DNA from: Phycisphaerae bacterium
Lineage (GTDB): Bacteria; Planctomycetota; Phycisphaerae; Sedimentisphaerales; Anaerobacaceae
Assembly (NCBI GenBank): GCA_012744475.1
Contig: JAAYBV010000031.1
Coordinates: 62,001 to 126,000, forward strand
Length of the DNA stretch: 64,000 bases
Direction: 5' to 3'
In this document: piece after piece, positions 31,001 through 37,876 of the stretch
Layout of the letters: the number at the start of each line of letters is the position of its first letter
Numbering within the stretch: the stretch's first letter is position 1
Notes under the pieces: model-generated
Databases searched by the model: none
Told to the model about the DNA's origin: nothing
The model's input: only the letters and a program-made list of their open reading frames with translations
Program-made: the position numbers and the translations under genes

Positions 31001-33914
31001 CGATGGCGCCGCCGAGGGCGTCCTCGCCGGGCGCGCCGTTGCCACCACTGCTGTTGGGCGTATTCGGATCGAACACTGCCGAACCATTGCGAATCGTGAA
31101 GCCGTCCACCACCGAATCGGCCCCTTCGCCGCTCTGGAAGACGAACACGCGGCCCAACTGGGCGGCGTCGAGGATCGTCGTCGCCACGCAGTTCGGATCG
31201 TCCGGATGCTCGCTGGCCACCGTGATGGCCTTGCCCTGGAAGTCGATCGAGTTGACCCGGTGGATGCCGGCGCCGACGACGATCTTGTCGCCGTGGTCGC
31301 TGGCGGCGTTGACCGCCTCATGGATGGACCGGTACTGCCCGGGCACGTGCAGGCTCTTGGGCTGCCGGAAGCTGACAATGACTTCTTTGTTGCCGTCGAC
31401 CGTCACCTGGTTGGCGTTGGTCCACAGCGTGTCGTCGTCAGTCCCCTGCCACTGATCCACGATGTAGCCCGAGGCGGGCGAGGCGACCAGATCGATCACC
31501 GTCCCGTCGGGGTAAACTTGCCCGCGACGATGTTCCGGACTGACGGAGCCGTTGCCGCCGGCGACCGTGATCCGCAACTCGTACATCGGGATTCTCTCGA
31601 AGACCGCGATCACGCTGATCGGCCCCAACACCGGCAGCGCGATCGTCGCTTCCGGCTCGATCATCTCGCCGGTCGTCAGCAGCCACTGTTTCAGGCGGTA
31701 GCCCTCGACCGGCTGAGCGGTCAGTTGGAGAATGGAAAATTCGCGGAACGAGCCGCCGTTGGGATCGACCGTGCCGCCAATCTCGTCGGGGACGGGAGCG
31801 GCGTCGGCGTCGACCGTCATCAGCGTGAGGTTCAGCGGGAACAGGCGGGCCGTTGTGACACTGTAGTGGGCGCCCATATCGACCGCACCGGCATCCAGAC
31901 CACCGTCCGTTCGCGTGGTTCTGGCGGCCAGGGAGGCGCCGACGTTGGGATCGCTCGCATCGAGGCAGGGACTGTCGACCAACTGCCCGGCCTCGATCTG
32001 ACTGAGGTAGAAGGAACCGAGCGGACCGGCGATCAGCAGTGGATCAACGGAAATGTTGCCTTCGCCCGCGTCACCATCTTCCACACAGGAATAGGAGGCG
32101 AAGCAGTTGAGCAGGTCGTCTCCGTTGCCCCACAGGATGCAGTTCGTGATCGTGGGATTGGATTGTCCCGAGCACCAGATGCCGCCGTCCCCGGGCGGGT
32201 TCTCATCGACGGCGATGGTGCAGTTCGTGATCGAGGGCGAGGAATCTTCGAGGTCGAACTGCCCGCTTCCGCTGGCCGCGGAGTTGTTCGTCACGAAGCA
32301 GTTGAACAGCGTCGGGTTGGCGTTGTAGCAGGCCATGCCGCCGCCGAGATTCATAGAGCTATTATTGCGGATAGTGCAATGGGTGATCGTGGGCGATCCG
32401 TCCTCGCAGTTGATGCCGCCGCCCAGGCCGTCCTGGGCCAGGACCTCGTTGTTCTGGATGATCGTGTCGATGATGGTGGGCGAGCCGCCGAAGCAGTCGA
32501 TGCCGCCGCCGTAGTACTGGGCCTGGTTGTCGGTGATGACGCAGCGGTCGATGGTCGGAGAAGCCTCCTCGATGCGAACGCCGCCGCCGTATTCGGCGAC
32601 GCCCCAGCCGATTGTCAGACCGCGCAAGACGGTGTCGGGGCCTTCGGCGTTGGCGAAGGTCACGATGGAGCCGTCCTGGCCGGAGACGCCGATGATGAAG
32701 GTCGTTTCCGGATAGAGATTCGGATCGTCGGGATTCTCGACGTTGCCGCTGCGCAGCGTGACGGCCTTGCCTTTGAAATCGATGCGTTCTTTGTAAACCG
32801 TGTTGCCCGTGGCGAGCGTCTCGGCGATGATCACGTCCCCATCGTTGGCGTCATCGATGGCCGCCTGGATGGTCGAGTAGAAATTCGTCAGGTCGCGCGT
32901 ATTGACGACGCGTCCGGCCTGGCCGGTGGGGGCCGCCGTCAGGGCTGCAACGAGGTTGAGCCGCCCTTGCGAGGCGGTCAGACCGGCCAGAACCTTGTCC
33001 GTGGTCTGCATCAGCGCGTGCTTGACCTGGAGAGCCGACAGATCCGGATTCTGCGCAAACAACATCGCCGCCGCACGGGCGACTTCGGAAGCCGCCGCGC
33101 CCGAGCCGCCGGCCTCGTCGGCCGTGGACCCCAGGTCCACGTTGCTGCGCCCATAGTTCGCTGACCAGGACGGTTCGCCGGCCTCGTTCGTGGCCAGGAC
33201 GCTGATGATGTTGTACGAATCATAACCGGCCGGATAGACCGGCGTCACATCGATGTTGCGGGACTCATCGCCGGCCGCCACCACGAACAGCACGCCTTCT
33301 TCTCCGGCGGCCTCGATGGCGTCCCTGAGACTCTCACTGTAGTCCGAACCAGTCCAGGAGATGTGGATGACTTTGGCGCCCGCTGCCACGGCCTGCTCGA
33401 TCGCGGCCACCGCCGCGTCCACACTCACCCCATCGGCGCCGCCGATGTCCAGAGACGTCACCGCGACATCCGCATCGCCCGAGACCGCGGCGGCAAGAGA
33501 ATAACCATAAACCGGCTCGGCATACAGAACGTCCTGGCAAGCCGTGAACTTCACCATCGCATCGGCAACCGAAACGCCATCGGGCAGCGACACCGTCGCC
33601 AGACCCGTCACCAGACCGTCGTATTCGCTCTCTACAGACGCACCTTCCACCACCGCATCGCAAATCGCGTTGCGCACAGCTTGTTTCGTCAGTGGACCCA
33701 CCAGCTCTGAGCAGGTCGAGGACGGGCCGTCCCCGTCGACGAAACGGACCAGCAGTTGCTGAGATCCGTTCGCGGTCCCGCCGCCGTCGATCGCGTCCGA
33801 CAAGGGAAAGGACAAGTCGTTTGCCGTTGCCAACCCCATCCCGGCGCAAAGAATCAGCACCGAGCCAATCAGCAACCGCCAGTTGCCTGGTCGCTCCTGC
33901 ATCTGCTTTTTCAT
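19017..33914 (-). CDS. Giant secreted beta-helix protein (4,965 residues) with pseudo-subtilase, VWA, dockerin-like and FN3-like domains
   Basis: Signal peptide at 1-32. Residues about 48-335 form a subtilase-like domain (HISWTG, LFVVAAGDE, YPAGYDSYNIISVLAT) with no HGTH motif; the Ser motif reads GSGAAASEVAR, so it is inactive. Five parallel beta-helix modules begin near 336, 851, 1925, 2872 and 3868, each opening with a TIQxAIxxAxxGD-like motif and made of GGGIxC/SPTIxNCxI repeats. Modules 1-4 end with a DPLFxxxYxLSQ segment and a divergent InlB-repeat-like WxGTDxD domain. Module 2 has a collagen-like Gly-rich stretch (about 995-1360). A von Willebrand A domain (about 3484-3703, metal site FDTTDSM) sits in the end segment of module 4. 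A dockerin-like segment (about 4576-4642) and three FN3-like domains close it. ATG 33914 has GGAAG upstream. The secretin gene precedes it by 108 bp. Confidence 0.9.
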   Translation of the reverse strand: MKKQMQERPGNWRLLIGSVLILCAGMGLATANDLSFPLSDAIDGGGTANGSQQLLVRFVDGDGPSSTCSELVGPLTKQAVRNAICDAVVEGASVESEYDGLVTGLATVSLPDGVSVADAMVKFTACQDVLYAEPVYGYSLAAAVSGDADVAVTSLDIGGADGVSVDAAVAAIEQAVAAGAKVIHISWTGSDYSESLRDAIEAAGEEGVLFVVAAGDESRNIDVTPVYPAGYDSYNIISVLATNEAGEPSWSANYGRSNVDLGSTADEAGGSGAAASEVARAAAMLFAQNPDLSALQVKHALMQTTDKVLAGLTASQGRLNLVAALTAAPTGQAGRVVNTRDLTNFYSTIQAAIDDANDGDVIIAETLATGNTVYKERIDFKGKAVTLRSGNVENPDDPNLYPETTFIIGVSGQDGSIVTFANAEGPDTVLRGLTIGWGVAEYGGGVRIEEASPTIDRCVITDNQAQYYGGGIDCFGGSPTIIDTIIQNNEVLAQDGLGGGINCEDGSPTITHCTIRNNSSMNLGGGMACYNANPTLFNCFVTNNSAASGSGQFDLEDSSPSITNCTIAVDENPPGDGGIWCSGQSNPTITNCILWGNGDDLLNCFASYSCVEDGDAGEGNISVDPLLIAGPLGSFYLSQIEAGQLVDSPCLDASDPNVGASLAARTTRTDGGLDAGAVDMGAHYSVTTARLFPLNLTLMTVDADAAPVPDEIGGTVDPNGGSFREFSILQLTAQPVEGYRLKQWLLTTGEMIEPEATIALPVLGPISVIAVFERIPMYELRITVAGGNGSVSPEHRRGQVYPDGTVIDLVASPASGYIVDQWQGTDDDTLWTNANQVTVDGNKEVIVSFRQPKSLHVPGQYRSIHEAVNAASDHGDKIVVGAGIHRVNSIDFQGKAITVASEHPDDPNCVATTILDAAQLGRVFVFQSGEGADSVVDGFTIRNGSAVFDPNTPNSSGGNGAPGEDALGGAIACFNGSSPTLSNLIIENCVAQGRNGEDASAPPAAPAPPAAPADPADAAEALEDPAEPNPDPRDPEAPVNGIDGTDGADGASGADGAAGADGAPGLEGGRGGNGYGGAFYFDPNCAPTILHVTIRNCKALGGTGGFGGTGQDGAAGGDGGDGQQGQDGQNGGPGINDGTDGNGGNGGNGGNGGNGGAGGAGGAGGKGGDGGEALGGAMYFGANCRPTIRYCTIIDCETLQGLGNAGGPGGAGGAGGSGGVAAEGGTAGSGENDGQDGQAGTDGVGANGGAGGAGGPMGINGLRSWAGAIFFAEECDIQIYDTAISGCSALWTVPTLSYAGGAGGAGGAGGSPGGAGGAGGSGGDGDPAGEGGAGGAGGTDGAAGGAGSAGIVLRSFTTNYGGANVYLANCVARLTDTTISGNLIEADSGGGEYYANDCTAELTRCTIEGNTSALYGGGQAFEVGGAITLNGCRYFDNEAAVNGGGLFLSYECKLDVNDCTFSDNRTEDDEGYGGGLFGGGIWDEDASDYYNGSTLNLRNSQFTDNQAGYGGGLYWYGQGADVQVSNCVIRGNTAVEGGGLYWSRGAPAIENCSIRGNQATGPQYIVFVPAPPMDPNDQSTWPPQDVWPDPNDPNSLFDPNNPFTPPDVPESRSTGLGAGGGLVCWSSDALIENCFISENTTLGSGGGVYFGGDPYTPTLKNCLVKANTATVDGGGIASHWFAAPTIENCTIVENFAYDPNFFSTRGKGGGLVASHSSNTKLINSILWNNVAVLGSQISIGSDSDPVYIQRPATLTVSYSDIQGGRLGLHIESGRTLNWLDGNIESDPLFVESYFLSQIAAGQGQDSPAVDAGSALASQLGLAGATTRTDGAPDAGTVDMGFHYAGQGRYKLEVTVVGGHGTVTPTGGYYHEFERVTLTAHPQEGYRVRQWIGTDNDPSWNRNTNTVTMDTGDQYVIVEFEKNVTRNILVPSEFRTIEEAILAASPGDTNIILSEGTHYISSPQGIDLQNKNIRLMSVDPNDPNSVASTIIDCEGARFRRKRAFYFHSGETADCVIAGITIRNAYWIGSVGVTGGVNPNGRPILEYNPDEQEPPIEMPSGTSASGTGYGGAILCTNGSSPTFLNCVIEDCMVVAAQGGNGLDGYAIPQGSDVKGYWGGHGGTGSGDSYGGAVACLSGSRPTFINCTIRNCAARGGMGGDGGNGSNPNDGSSWESWGGDAGNALGDGHGGAVYCENGSDAVFNDCVFANNHAVTGVPGIPGMDGPGSDLSDPYPNPAGPGDVGDVMPGGTVVGGAVYQNGATPKFVNCTFTNNLAYNGYLTTTLLAAGAQQDELRIYMPGGAIFADYEDTISVERCEFSGNASSAVYHAGYGVVDANQCVFRQNRADGENADPRFFGLYVIVDDHISISGIETPDYTGGALFVGPLCTNVMLRDCQFYSNEATGSGGAVRLLSHAEFSGCSFSGNKAGESGGAIDAYLNTGDPESPYVLQLGLDRCSFGGNEAVGGFYSQGGALHFEDFDARINDCYFLNNRAKSGGGLFLTAGTVKLTGGGVGGNVALGGSGVPPMADTQVNELISGLLLTDPYDLISYNVYYLNRGHFEKDEPGVGVDVGGGMVCAATNATIENCMFGYNRADGVNGTGGALSFYGGYVDHVVKNCLFMGNSANRHGGAVSSGLFATPTITNSTFAQNQAERLGGAIYCDWDSDVTVGNSIFENNNNRAIAEIDFANSIVTHSLFHQNADGDFGLYDSASKVTTTVAGPELDVTNTEGDPLFTDGPLGAYYLSQTVAGQDANSPAVDTGNGLAEALGLSELTTRSDGEGDVGVVDVGFHFPDHTDMPKYKLTAEVIGGHGTIEPTSGEYYAGTAVPIMGRPESGWRIAQWAGTTDDASKDAANTVIIGPDRHVTVEFEQPRTIVVGSAPEYTTIQHAIDAAEDGDVVLLPSGVYAPVATSVYPWGIIRISGKSITLTGANPDDPEVVASTMLRRYQFEIYDVGPDTIIEGITIGDVNWVGANGLDGDAIAGAPHDGAYGSGLIGGTMTIYEASPTIRNCRFVDCSITGGNGGTGSGGIQDVHPNGYDGGWAGWAYGGAVYVGFNSDPLFENCLFENCRAIGGNGGNGGNSVQNAISGRGGNLMLGEAIEQSILSWWDGWEWGFFDKDGNIYGYSSETIMRDPRPYYDDYWKYSGHGGAVYIEYYSSPRFVDCNFTDNHAFGGVSGVGGTPWPLPDRNIDIENFGGAVYVGNASSPEFVGCVFTNNTGDTNTVTEPDDIYVSYGGAIAVENDCAATFIRCTITDSSSAVGGAIWSSNSSIKVIDCNISDNVAYHGGGLYAVDSTGTVSEARLTANRALQSTIDPNSTGDPNQPFAGVTSWGGGVCALDSPLEIFDSIFEGNRSSTSGGGLYFGGSDQSLETAPRLHNCLITGNSAGRDGGGVSVNWYNEPFLSNCTIADNFVSGAFGASYGGGLFVGYDANAVLVDSIVWGNSSIYYGSQIAVTNGFEYGPRPSTLHIQNSNIQSNVAPGTSESSALDLVFVFDTTDSMTASIAAVKAAAAQVLAQIATDVQDYRMAVVDFKDFNETGVGATTDYTFRAVVPFTTDATRVYNGINTLGTPEGAGGDTVTESVYSALMSTIDGTALGGWRSGPVDRVILLIGDAAPHDPEPVAGYTLGDVVGAASQTPSKRIFSVQIGNDPVTPLYFGALAGGTGGAMLHASSAMTLGATLLEAVQVLNQVAPSIYVSDLSRLPGWDAETGVWDEASGNIGEDPLFIAGYYLSQTASGQGRQSPAVDVGSGPAEARGIDLADRTTRTDGVADANTVDMGYHYAEGVTLFTLTAEALASDVDGLIHGSVSPAFSVAYAGAADNVVRLVATPEEGWRVAQWTGTDDDTLTTLTNTVTLTQDRHVTVTFEKRRSRVITVPGDYPRIQDAVTAAGEGDTIMVDPGTYYSGYEAIALIIDKPVTVTSRNPDDPAVVAATIIDGLSAVPNNQWNNLGVLFGPGANRNTVLNGFTIQNCGGNAADGGDGDRETGHPNGEDGAPIQGAAMIMLPGAAPVVKNCVFRNNIVVAGDGGAGVDADETTNAGRGGWGGWARGGAIYCATNTSPKFVNCLIENNAVQGGNGGNGGSFSDGGGLPNYGGNYTPPVMVDINPAGLGAETATQELWRTWLWDYAADIESAYGTQPYSPATGIIGSGGSYFGDYRWYSGYGGGVYIDQYSSAEFVSCVIRGNRSYGGMSGQGGVAGDAGRNIEPLIPFQIPSYGGGVYCAAETIVTFTDCTFEDNIASPTTAGQDPNFRLDPYIGFGGGVAAEGTANLTFVDCNFVDNEADTGGGIYVINAGVSVIDCNVTANTALRGGALAGMGGSIGVAGSFVWNNRAVTDVDDPNDDTIVPIGGGLLISSASALIEDCNLAGNLSDGSGGAVYLRGQNFTQIVNCLIRNNRAFRDGGGISTNWYAEPTIRNCTFVTNGAPGTPADPNNTGLGGAIFCGYLSEATVVDSILWGNSARLGGELAVGSGFDLDPLCGVLNVSYSDIRVGPNDIWVDTGCTLTYGEGIIHADPIFVSGMLGEFYLSSRGAGQSRQSPAVDAGSDFAGNVGMSRSTTRTDHVPDTGRVDMGYHYPFMEPCKFCDLVFDGIIDFKDFAAFATSWLDENCSEANGWCDQADFTFDSTVTARDLAVLADCWLVQDTTPPEPDPAEWESLPSLDGGSARMVAKEAVDAWGWPVEYYFENVSGGGHSSGWQSSRVYTDTGLSSNRQYGYRVKARDGLGNETGFSRVRYAGNVDTLAPYPEPYILPNAAVTSQTITMVATEAFDDNGVQYFFDTNTPGANDSGWINTNTYTDVNLAPGMTYCYRVRARDMSANQNETPFSAWSCFTTAIPADQTAPTPDPMAFDPNGLPREYDFDGSNRATPFDNYVEMMAVTATDDSGVVLYYFECQERSEFNSGWQTEPIYRVLIGRANQGLHFRVRARDASGNMTAWSDWVPAIARPDQTPLEEQQNAADGGAGAVAGG
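22820..23470 (-). other. Von Willebrand A domain inside beta-helix module 4
   Basis: Part of the giant gene. It starts LDLVFVFDTTDSMTASIA with a MIDAS-type D-x-T-x-S, continues YRMAVVDFKDFNETG and DRVILLIGDAAPHDPEP, and ends near VLNQVAPSIYV. It separates the NIQSN strand from the DPLF segment, which are near neighbours in the other modules. Confidence 0.8.
29835..30950 (-). repeat. Collagen-like Gly-rich coding repeats in module 2
   Basis: Low-complexity part of the giant gene that encodes blocks such as GADGASGADGAAGADG and GGNGGNGGNGGAGGAGG between beta-helix rungs. On the complementary strand it appears as runs of CCGCCATTG and related units. Confidence 0.75.
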
Positions 33915-34022
33915 ATGTCTACTTCCGTTTTTGCTATGCCTGAATCCGTAGAACTGCATCGTATGGGGAATTGCTCCCGCGTCATAGACCCCACGTGCCA
34001 TCGGTTTTCCGATCACAAGCTG

Positions 34023-37000
34023 TCAGTACCGGAACTCGTCGACGATGCCGGCCTCCAGGGCGGCCAGCGCGTCCGCCTCGCGCTCTTCCTGCAGGATGAT
34101 GGTCGGCTTGACCAGGATCAGCAGGATCTTGTTGTCCCGGATCGTGCTGCGATTCGAGAACAGCCGCCCGACCAGCGGGATCTTGCTCAGCACCGGAACC
34201 CCTACTTCTTTGTCGACCTCGGCCGTGATCTTGTGACCGCCCAGCAGCAGGGTGCCGCCGTCCGGGACGCTGACGCGCGTCATGACGGTCGAGGCTTCGG
34301 TCTCCGGGACTGTGACCTGATACTCCACAGTCTGGATCTCTCCGCCGCCGCCGTCGGTGGTCCCCTCGTCGTTGTCGACGATCGCCTCGACGTCGTGCGT
34401 CCGGAATCGGAGCAGGTCGTTCTGGAGTGTCACGATATTCAACAGCACGTTCTTCTTATCCTTGGTGATCGTCGGGCTGATAGCGAGGTTGCTTCCGACA
34501 AACACCAGGCCGATGTTCTGGTAGATGCCCTGCGTCGTGCTCGTGGCGCCGGTTCCGCCGACGGCGGAACTCTCCGTCACGTCCGGCGGCAGAGCATAGG
34601 TCACCGTGTTGTTCAACGAGAAGGTCGCCGACTCGCCGCTGAGCACCGTCACCTTGGGCGCCACCAGCGCCTTGGAATCGGTCCGGGCCTGCGTGGCTCG
34701 CAGCAGGAAGCTCACCTGCAAGTCGTCGAGGACGGAACCATATCCACCGGTCAACCCGGCCGCCGGCGCCATCGTCAGCGCGCCCAGACTGCCCGGAACC
34801 TTCGTCGAGGAGTCCGGCGCCGCCGCCGTATACGAATCCTGGGTCACCGTCATCAGGCCCCACCTGCCGCCGAAGTTGTAGCTGAAGTCGACGTCCAGCC
34901 CGACGTCCTCCAGGAAGTTTTCACTGACCACGAGGAACCGCGCCTCGATCGAAACCTGATGGCCGAGCGCCGTGCGGAGCTGATCGAGCAGGGTCGCGAT
35001 CTGCTGGTGCACTTCGGGGGTCTGATAGACCGCCAGCTTCTTGGGCGACTGCGTCGGGTAGACCATGATCGTGCCTTCCCCGGTGTCGCTCAGCTCGTAC
35101 CAGCTCAACGGGTCGATGCTTTCCTGGATGAGCTGCCGGAGGCTCTGGGCCATCATGACACTCGCATAGCCGCCGCCACCCATCATGCCGCCGCCGCCCA
35201 TGCCGCCGCCCATGCCGCCGCCCATGCCGCCCATGCCCATGCCACCCATGCCGCCGCCCATGCCACCCATGCCGCCGCCCATGCCGCCCATGCCCATGCC
35301 GCCCATGCCCATGCCGCCCATGCCGCCGCCCATCATGCCGCCGCCCATGCCGCCACCCATCATGCCGCCACCCATCATGCCGCCGCCCATGCCGCCGCCG
35401 CCCATCATGCCGCCGCCCATGCCGCCGCCACCCATCATGCCGCCGCCGCCCATGCCACCACCGCCGCCGCCCTGGTCGCTCCCGCCGCCGCCCTGGGGCA
35501 TGCCCATCATCGTGCCCATCATGCCCATCATCATGCCCATCATCAGGCCCTGCATGCCGCCGTAGTTGGCCGGCTCGCCGACGAGGTCGGTAATGTCATA
35601 GACGCGGGTTTCCATCTGCTGCGTGGGCAGGGAGTCTTCGGTTCCCACCGTCACCACGCCCTTGTTGACCACATAGTCCACAGGAGAGAACGCCGTGGCC
35701 GGCGTGATGGCGCGCATCAGGTTCTCCAGGGCGATGCCCAGTCTGACCTTGGGCAGCCCGTCCATGTCGATCCTCGTGCTCGGTTCGATCTCCGCGTTGT
35801 CATAGAGGTCGCGCCAGAGAACGACAATGCTCAGCGGAGGCTCCACCGAGCTGCGGATGATCTCGATCGCCTCGCTCAGCGGCATCTCCGGGGTCAGCGC
35901 CGACAGGTCGACAATCGACTCGAGCTGCTGATAAACCCGCATGCTCTCCGGGTCCAGCCCGATCGGCTCGTCCGGTTTGCGCCGCTCGGAGATCTCCCGC
36001 CAATTCTTCGGATACGTGACTTCCTCCGCGTAAGGAATCCCTGACTCGGCCGTCTTCATGAAGATGTCCGCACGCTGCCGGTTGTATTCCTTGTCCAGCG
36101 CGATCTGCTTGCGCATGTAGATCATGTCTTCGAGTTGCTGCTTGAGCGTCAGGGCGTCATCGTGAAGCGGATCGATGACCAGGATGCTCTCGACCTGTCC
36201 CAGGGCCGCCTCATACCGCTGCTGCTTCCAGTAGGCCTTGGCCCGCGTCATCAGCTCGTCGATCCTCTGCTGACGGTCCGCTTCCGCCTGCTCACGTAAC
36301 CGCGCCTGGTCCTCGATGGCCTCCAGACGCTTCTGCTCGGCCAGTTGCTTGTCCCGTTCGACTTTCGCCTGGGCGATGGATTCCAGGACGCCGCCCAGAC
36401 GACTGCTGTGCAGTCTGTGCAGGTCGTCGCCGAGATGGAGCTGGTTCTGATTGACGAGGCGCTGGGCCTCGTCGATCGGCTCGCGGGCCTGCTCGAACTG
36501 CCCCTGGGCCATGAACGTCTGCGCGCGGTTGACCGCGTCGTTGACCACCGCCTCCATGTGACTGCGGATGATGTTCCTTCGCCGGTTGATGACCTCGATG
36601 AAGCCACCCTGGGAGTCGCTCGCCACAGGCGCTGCGGTTGCCAGAGGCACCTCGACCGCCATGGGCGCTGCGGTCGTCAGGGGCTCGCTCGTCACGACCG
36701 TTTGCGTCAGGGTCGTGGTCTGGAGGTTCTGTGCCGCGGCCTGGAGCCGGTCGATGGTCGCGATGTAGTCCTCAGGTCGCCTGCCTTCGGGCGCCGAGAA
36801 CAAACCGCTCTGTGCGACTTCGACGAATCCGGCGCGCGCCTCATCCAGTTCGCCCTGCGAATAGAGTTCCCAACTGCGGTTGTACAGTTGCTCGATGCGC
36901 TGCCTCTCGCTCTGGGGCTGTCCGACTGTCGGGTAGACCGCCGGCATGCCCGCCAGGCTGTACGACGCCGACGGGGGCGCTCCTGCGGCCGCCAGCGTGA

Positions 37001-37769
37001 TCGGCTCTGTGGAACCGGCGCCCTGCGAGGCGCCGTCCATGTCCTGGAGATACCCCTGGATCGTCTGCGTCATCGGCGCCGGCATCAAACCGCTGTCCAG
37101 GACCTTGGAGAACCCGGCCCTGGCAGTGTCGTAGTCACCAGCGTGATACGCCTTGACGCTCTGATAGTACACATCGGCGATGTGGGTCTTGAACCGGTCG
37201 AGGGCTTCCCCGGCGCGGGACTCGGTTGCCGGCGGATTTACCGGCTCGGCCGACGCCACAAGGGTTTGTCCGGCCGGATCGATGTCACTGGCGCCCGTCC
37301 CGGCCAGCCGAATGCTCTCGGCGACCTCGGCGCGCTCTGTTTCCGTAAGAAACTGGCTGTTCGTCAGGGCCAGGAGGTTTGCACGCCCTGTCGCCGACTG
37401 GCCGTTGGCAAGCTGCTCTTCGCCGGCCTGCTTGGCCTCCAGCGCGCGACGGCGCTCGATCGCCGCCAGGCCCGCCTTCTCCAGCATCGAATCCAGCTTG
37501 CGTCGCTCCAGAGGCTCCAGGAACTCGCCGTAACCCTGCGCCATCTGGAAGGTCTTTTCCGCTTCGATGTAGTAGCCGCGTTCGTATTGCTCGGTCCCGA
37601 CGCGCATGAAGTATTGCACCAAATGGCGCATCATGCCGTCATCATTCCCCGCTCCGCTCTGCGCCGGGCTCACCTGGGCAATGGCCGCTGCCGAAAGCAA
37701 GATCGATGCCAGGATGATCGACACGGACCCTCCCCGCAGAGACTTAGCGAATACACTTGGCCTGTCCAA
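34023..37769 (-). CDS. Secretin (type II/III secretion family) with long periplasmic N-terminus and Met/Gly-rich linker
   Basis: A 1,248-residue outer-membrane channel protein. Signal peptide, then helical TPR-like repeats (EQYERGYYIEAEKTFQMAQ; AYHAGDYDTARAGFSKVL; LYSQGELDEARAGFVEVA; AYWKQQRYEAALGQVESI) up to about 540. A secretin N-domain (LSEAIEIIRSSVEPPLSIVV) follows. Residues about 737-865 are almost pure Gly and Met. The secretin core runs from about 880 and ends with the signature VPDGGTLLLGGHKITAEVDK, VGVPVLSKIPLVGRLFSNRS and DNKILLILVKPTII. The start is TTG 37769, supported by a perfect AGGAGG seven bases upstream. The giant surface-protein gene follows 108 bp downstream on the same strand, so this channel may export it; that link is inferred. 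No other secretion component is in the window. Confidence 0.92.
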   Translation of the reverse strand: MDRPSVFAKSLRGGSVSIILASILLSAAAIAQVSPAQSGAGNDDGMMRHLVQYFMRVGTEQYERGYYIEAEKTFQMAQGYGEFLEPLERRKLDSMLEKAGLAAIERRRALEAKQAGEEQLANGQSATGRANLLALTNSQFLTETERAEVAESIRLAGTGASDIDPAGQTLVASAEPVNPPATESRAGEALDRFKTHIADVYYQSVKAYHAGDYDTARAGFSKVLDSGLMPAPMTQTIQGYLQDMDGASQGAGSTEPITLAAAGAPPSASYSLAGMPAVYPTVGQPQSERQRIEQLYNRSWELYSQGELDEARAGFVEVAQSGLFSAPEGRRPEDYIATIDRLQAAAQNLQTTTLTQTVVTSEPLTTAAPMAVEVPLATAAPVASDSQGGFIEVINRRRNIIRSHMEAVVNDAVNRAQTFMAQGQFEQAREPIDEAQRLVNQNQLHLGDDLHRLHSSRLGGVLESIAQAKVERDKQLAEQKRLEAIEDQARLREQAEADRQQRIDELMTRAKAYWKQQRYEAALGQVESILVIDPLHDDALTLKQQLEDMIYMRKQIALDKEYNRQRADIFMKTAESGIPYAEEVTYPKNWREISERRKPDEPIGLDPESMRVYQQLESIVDLSALTPEMPLSEAIEIIRSSVEPPLSIVVLWRDLYDNAEIEPSTRIDMDGLPKVRLGIALENLMRAITPATAFSPVDYVVNKGVVTVGTEDSLPTQQMETRVYDITDLVGEPANYGGMQGLMMGMMMGMMGTMMGMPQGGGGSDQGGGGGGMGGGGMMGGGGMGGGMMGGGGMGGGMMGGGMMGGGMGGGMMGGGMGGMGMGGMGMGGMGGGMGGMGGGMGGMGMGGMGGGMGGGMGGGGMMGGGGYASVMMAQSLRQLIQESIDPLSWYELSDTGEGTIMVYPTQSPKKLAVYQTPEVHQQIATLLDQLRTALGHQVSIEARFLVVSENFLEDVGLDVDFSYNFGGRWGLMTVTQDSYTAAAPDSSTKVPGSLGALTMAPAAGLTGGYGSVLDDLQVSFLLRATQARTDSKALVAPKVTVLSGESATFSLNNTVTYALPPDVTESSAVGGTGATSTTQGIYQNIGLVFVGSNLAISPTITKDKKNVLLNIVTLQNDLLRFRTHDVEAIVDNDEGTTDGGGGEIQTVEYQVTVPETEASTVMTRVSVPDGGTLLLGGHKITAEVDKEVGVPVLSKIPLVGRLFSNRSTIRDNKILLILVKPTIILQEEREADALAALEAGIVDEFRY
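35177..35480 (-). repeat. Met/Gly-coding low-complexity repeat within the secretin gene
   Basis: About 300 bp of imperfect CCGCCCATG-type units (read on + strand) that encode GMMGGGM/GGMGMGG. Such a tract is prone to slippage and length change between strains. Confidence 0.9.
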
Positions 37770-37876
37770 AACCTAACCTCCTGCCTGTAAAAACATCACC
37801 CTCTTACGGAAAACCTGCTACAATCGTTGGTTGCTCAAACCTCCAGTTCGAAGGATAAGGTCAGAAAGACTACCCT

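Noticed and set aside
22911-33164. A 3,417-codon open frame on the plus strand, opposite the giant protein gene
   Set aside because: It is an antisense shadow created by the codon use and GC-rich repeats of the giant gene: no signal peptide, no domain, Arg/Val/Asp-biased composition, while the minus-strand frame has clear domains.
35177-35480. Repeating CCGCCCATG units as a possible CRISPR array
   Set aside because: There are no unique spacers; the units are in-frame codons for Met and Gly within the secretin gene.
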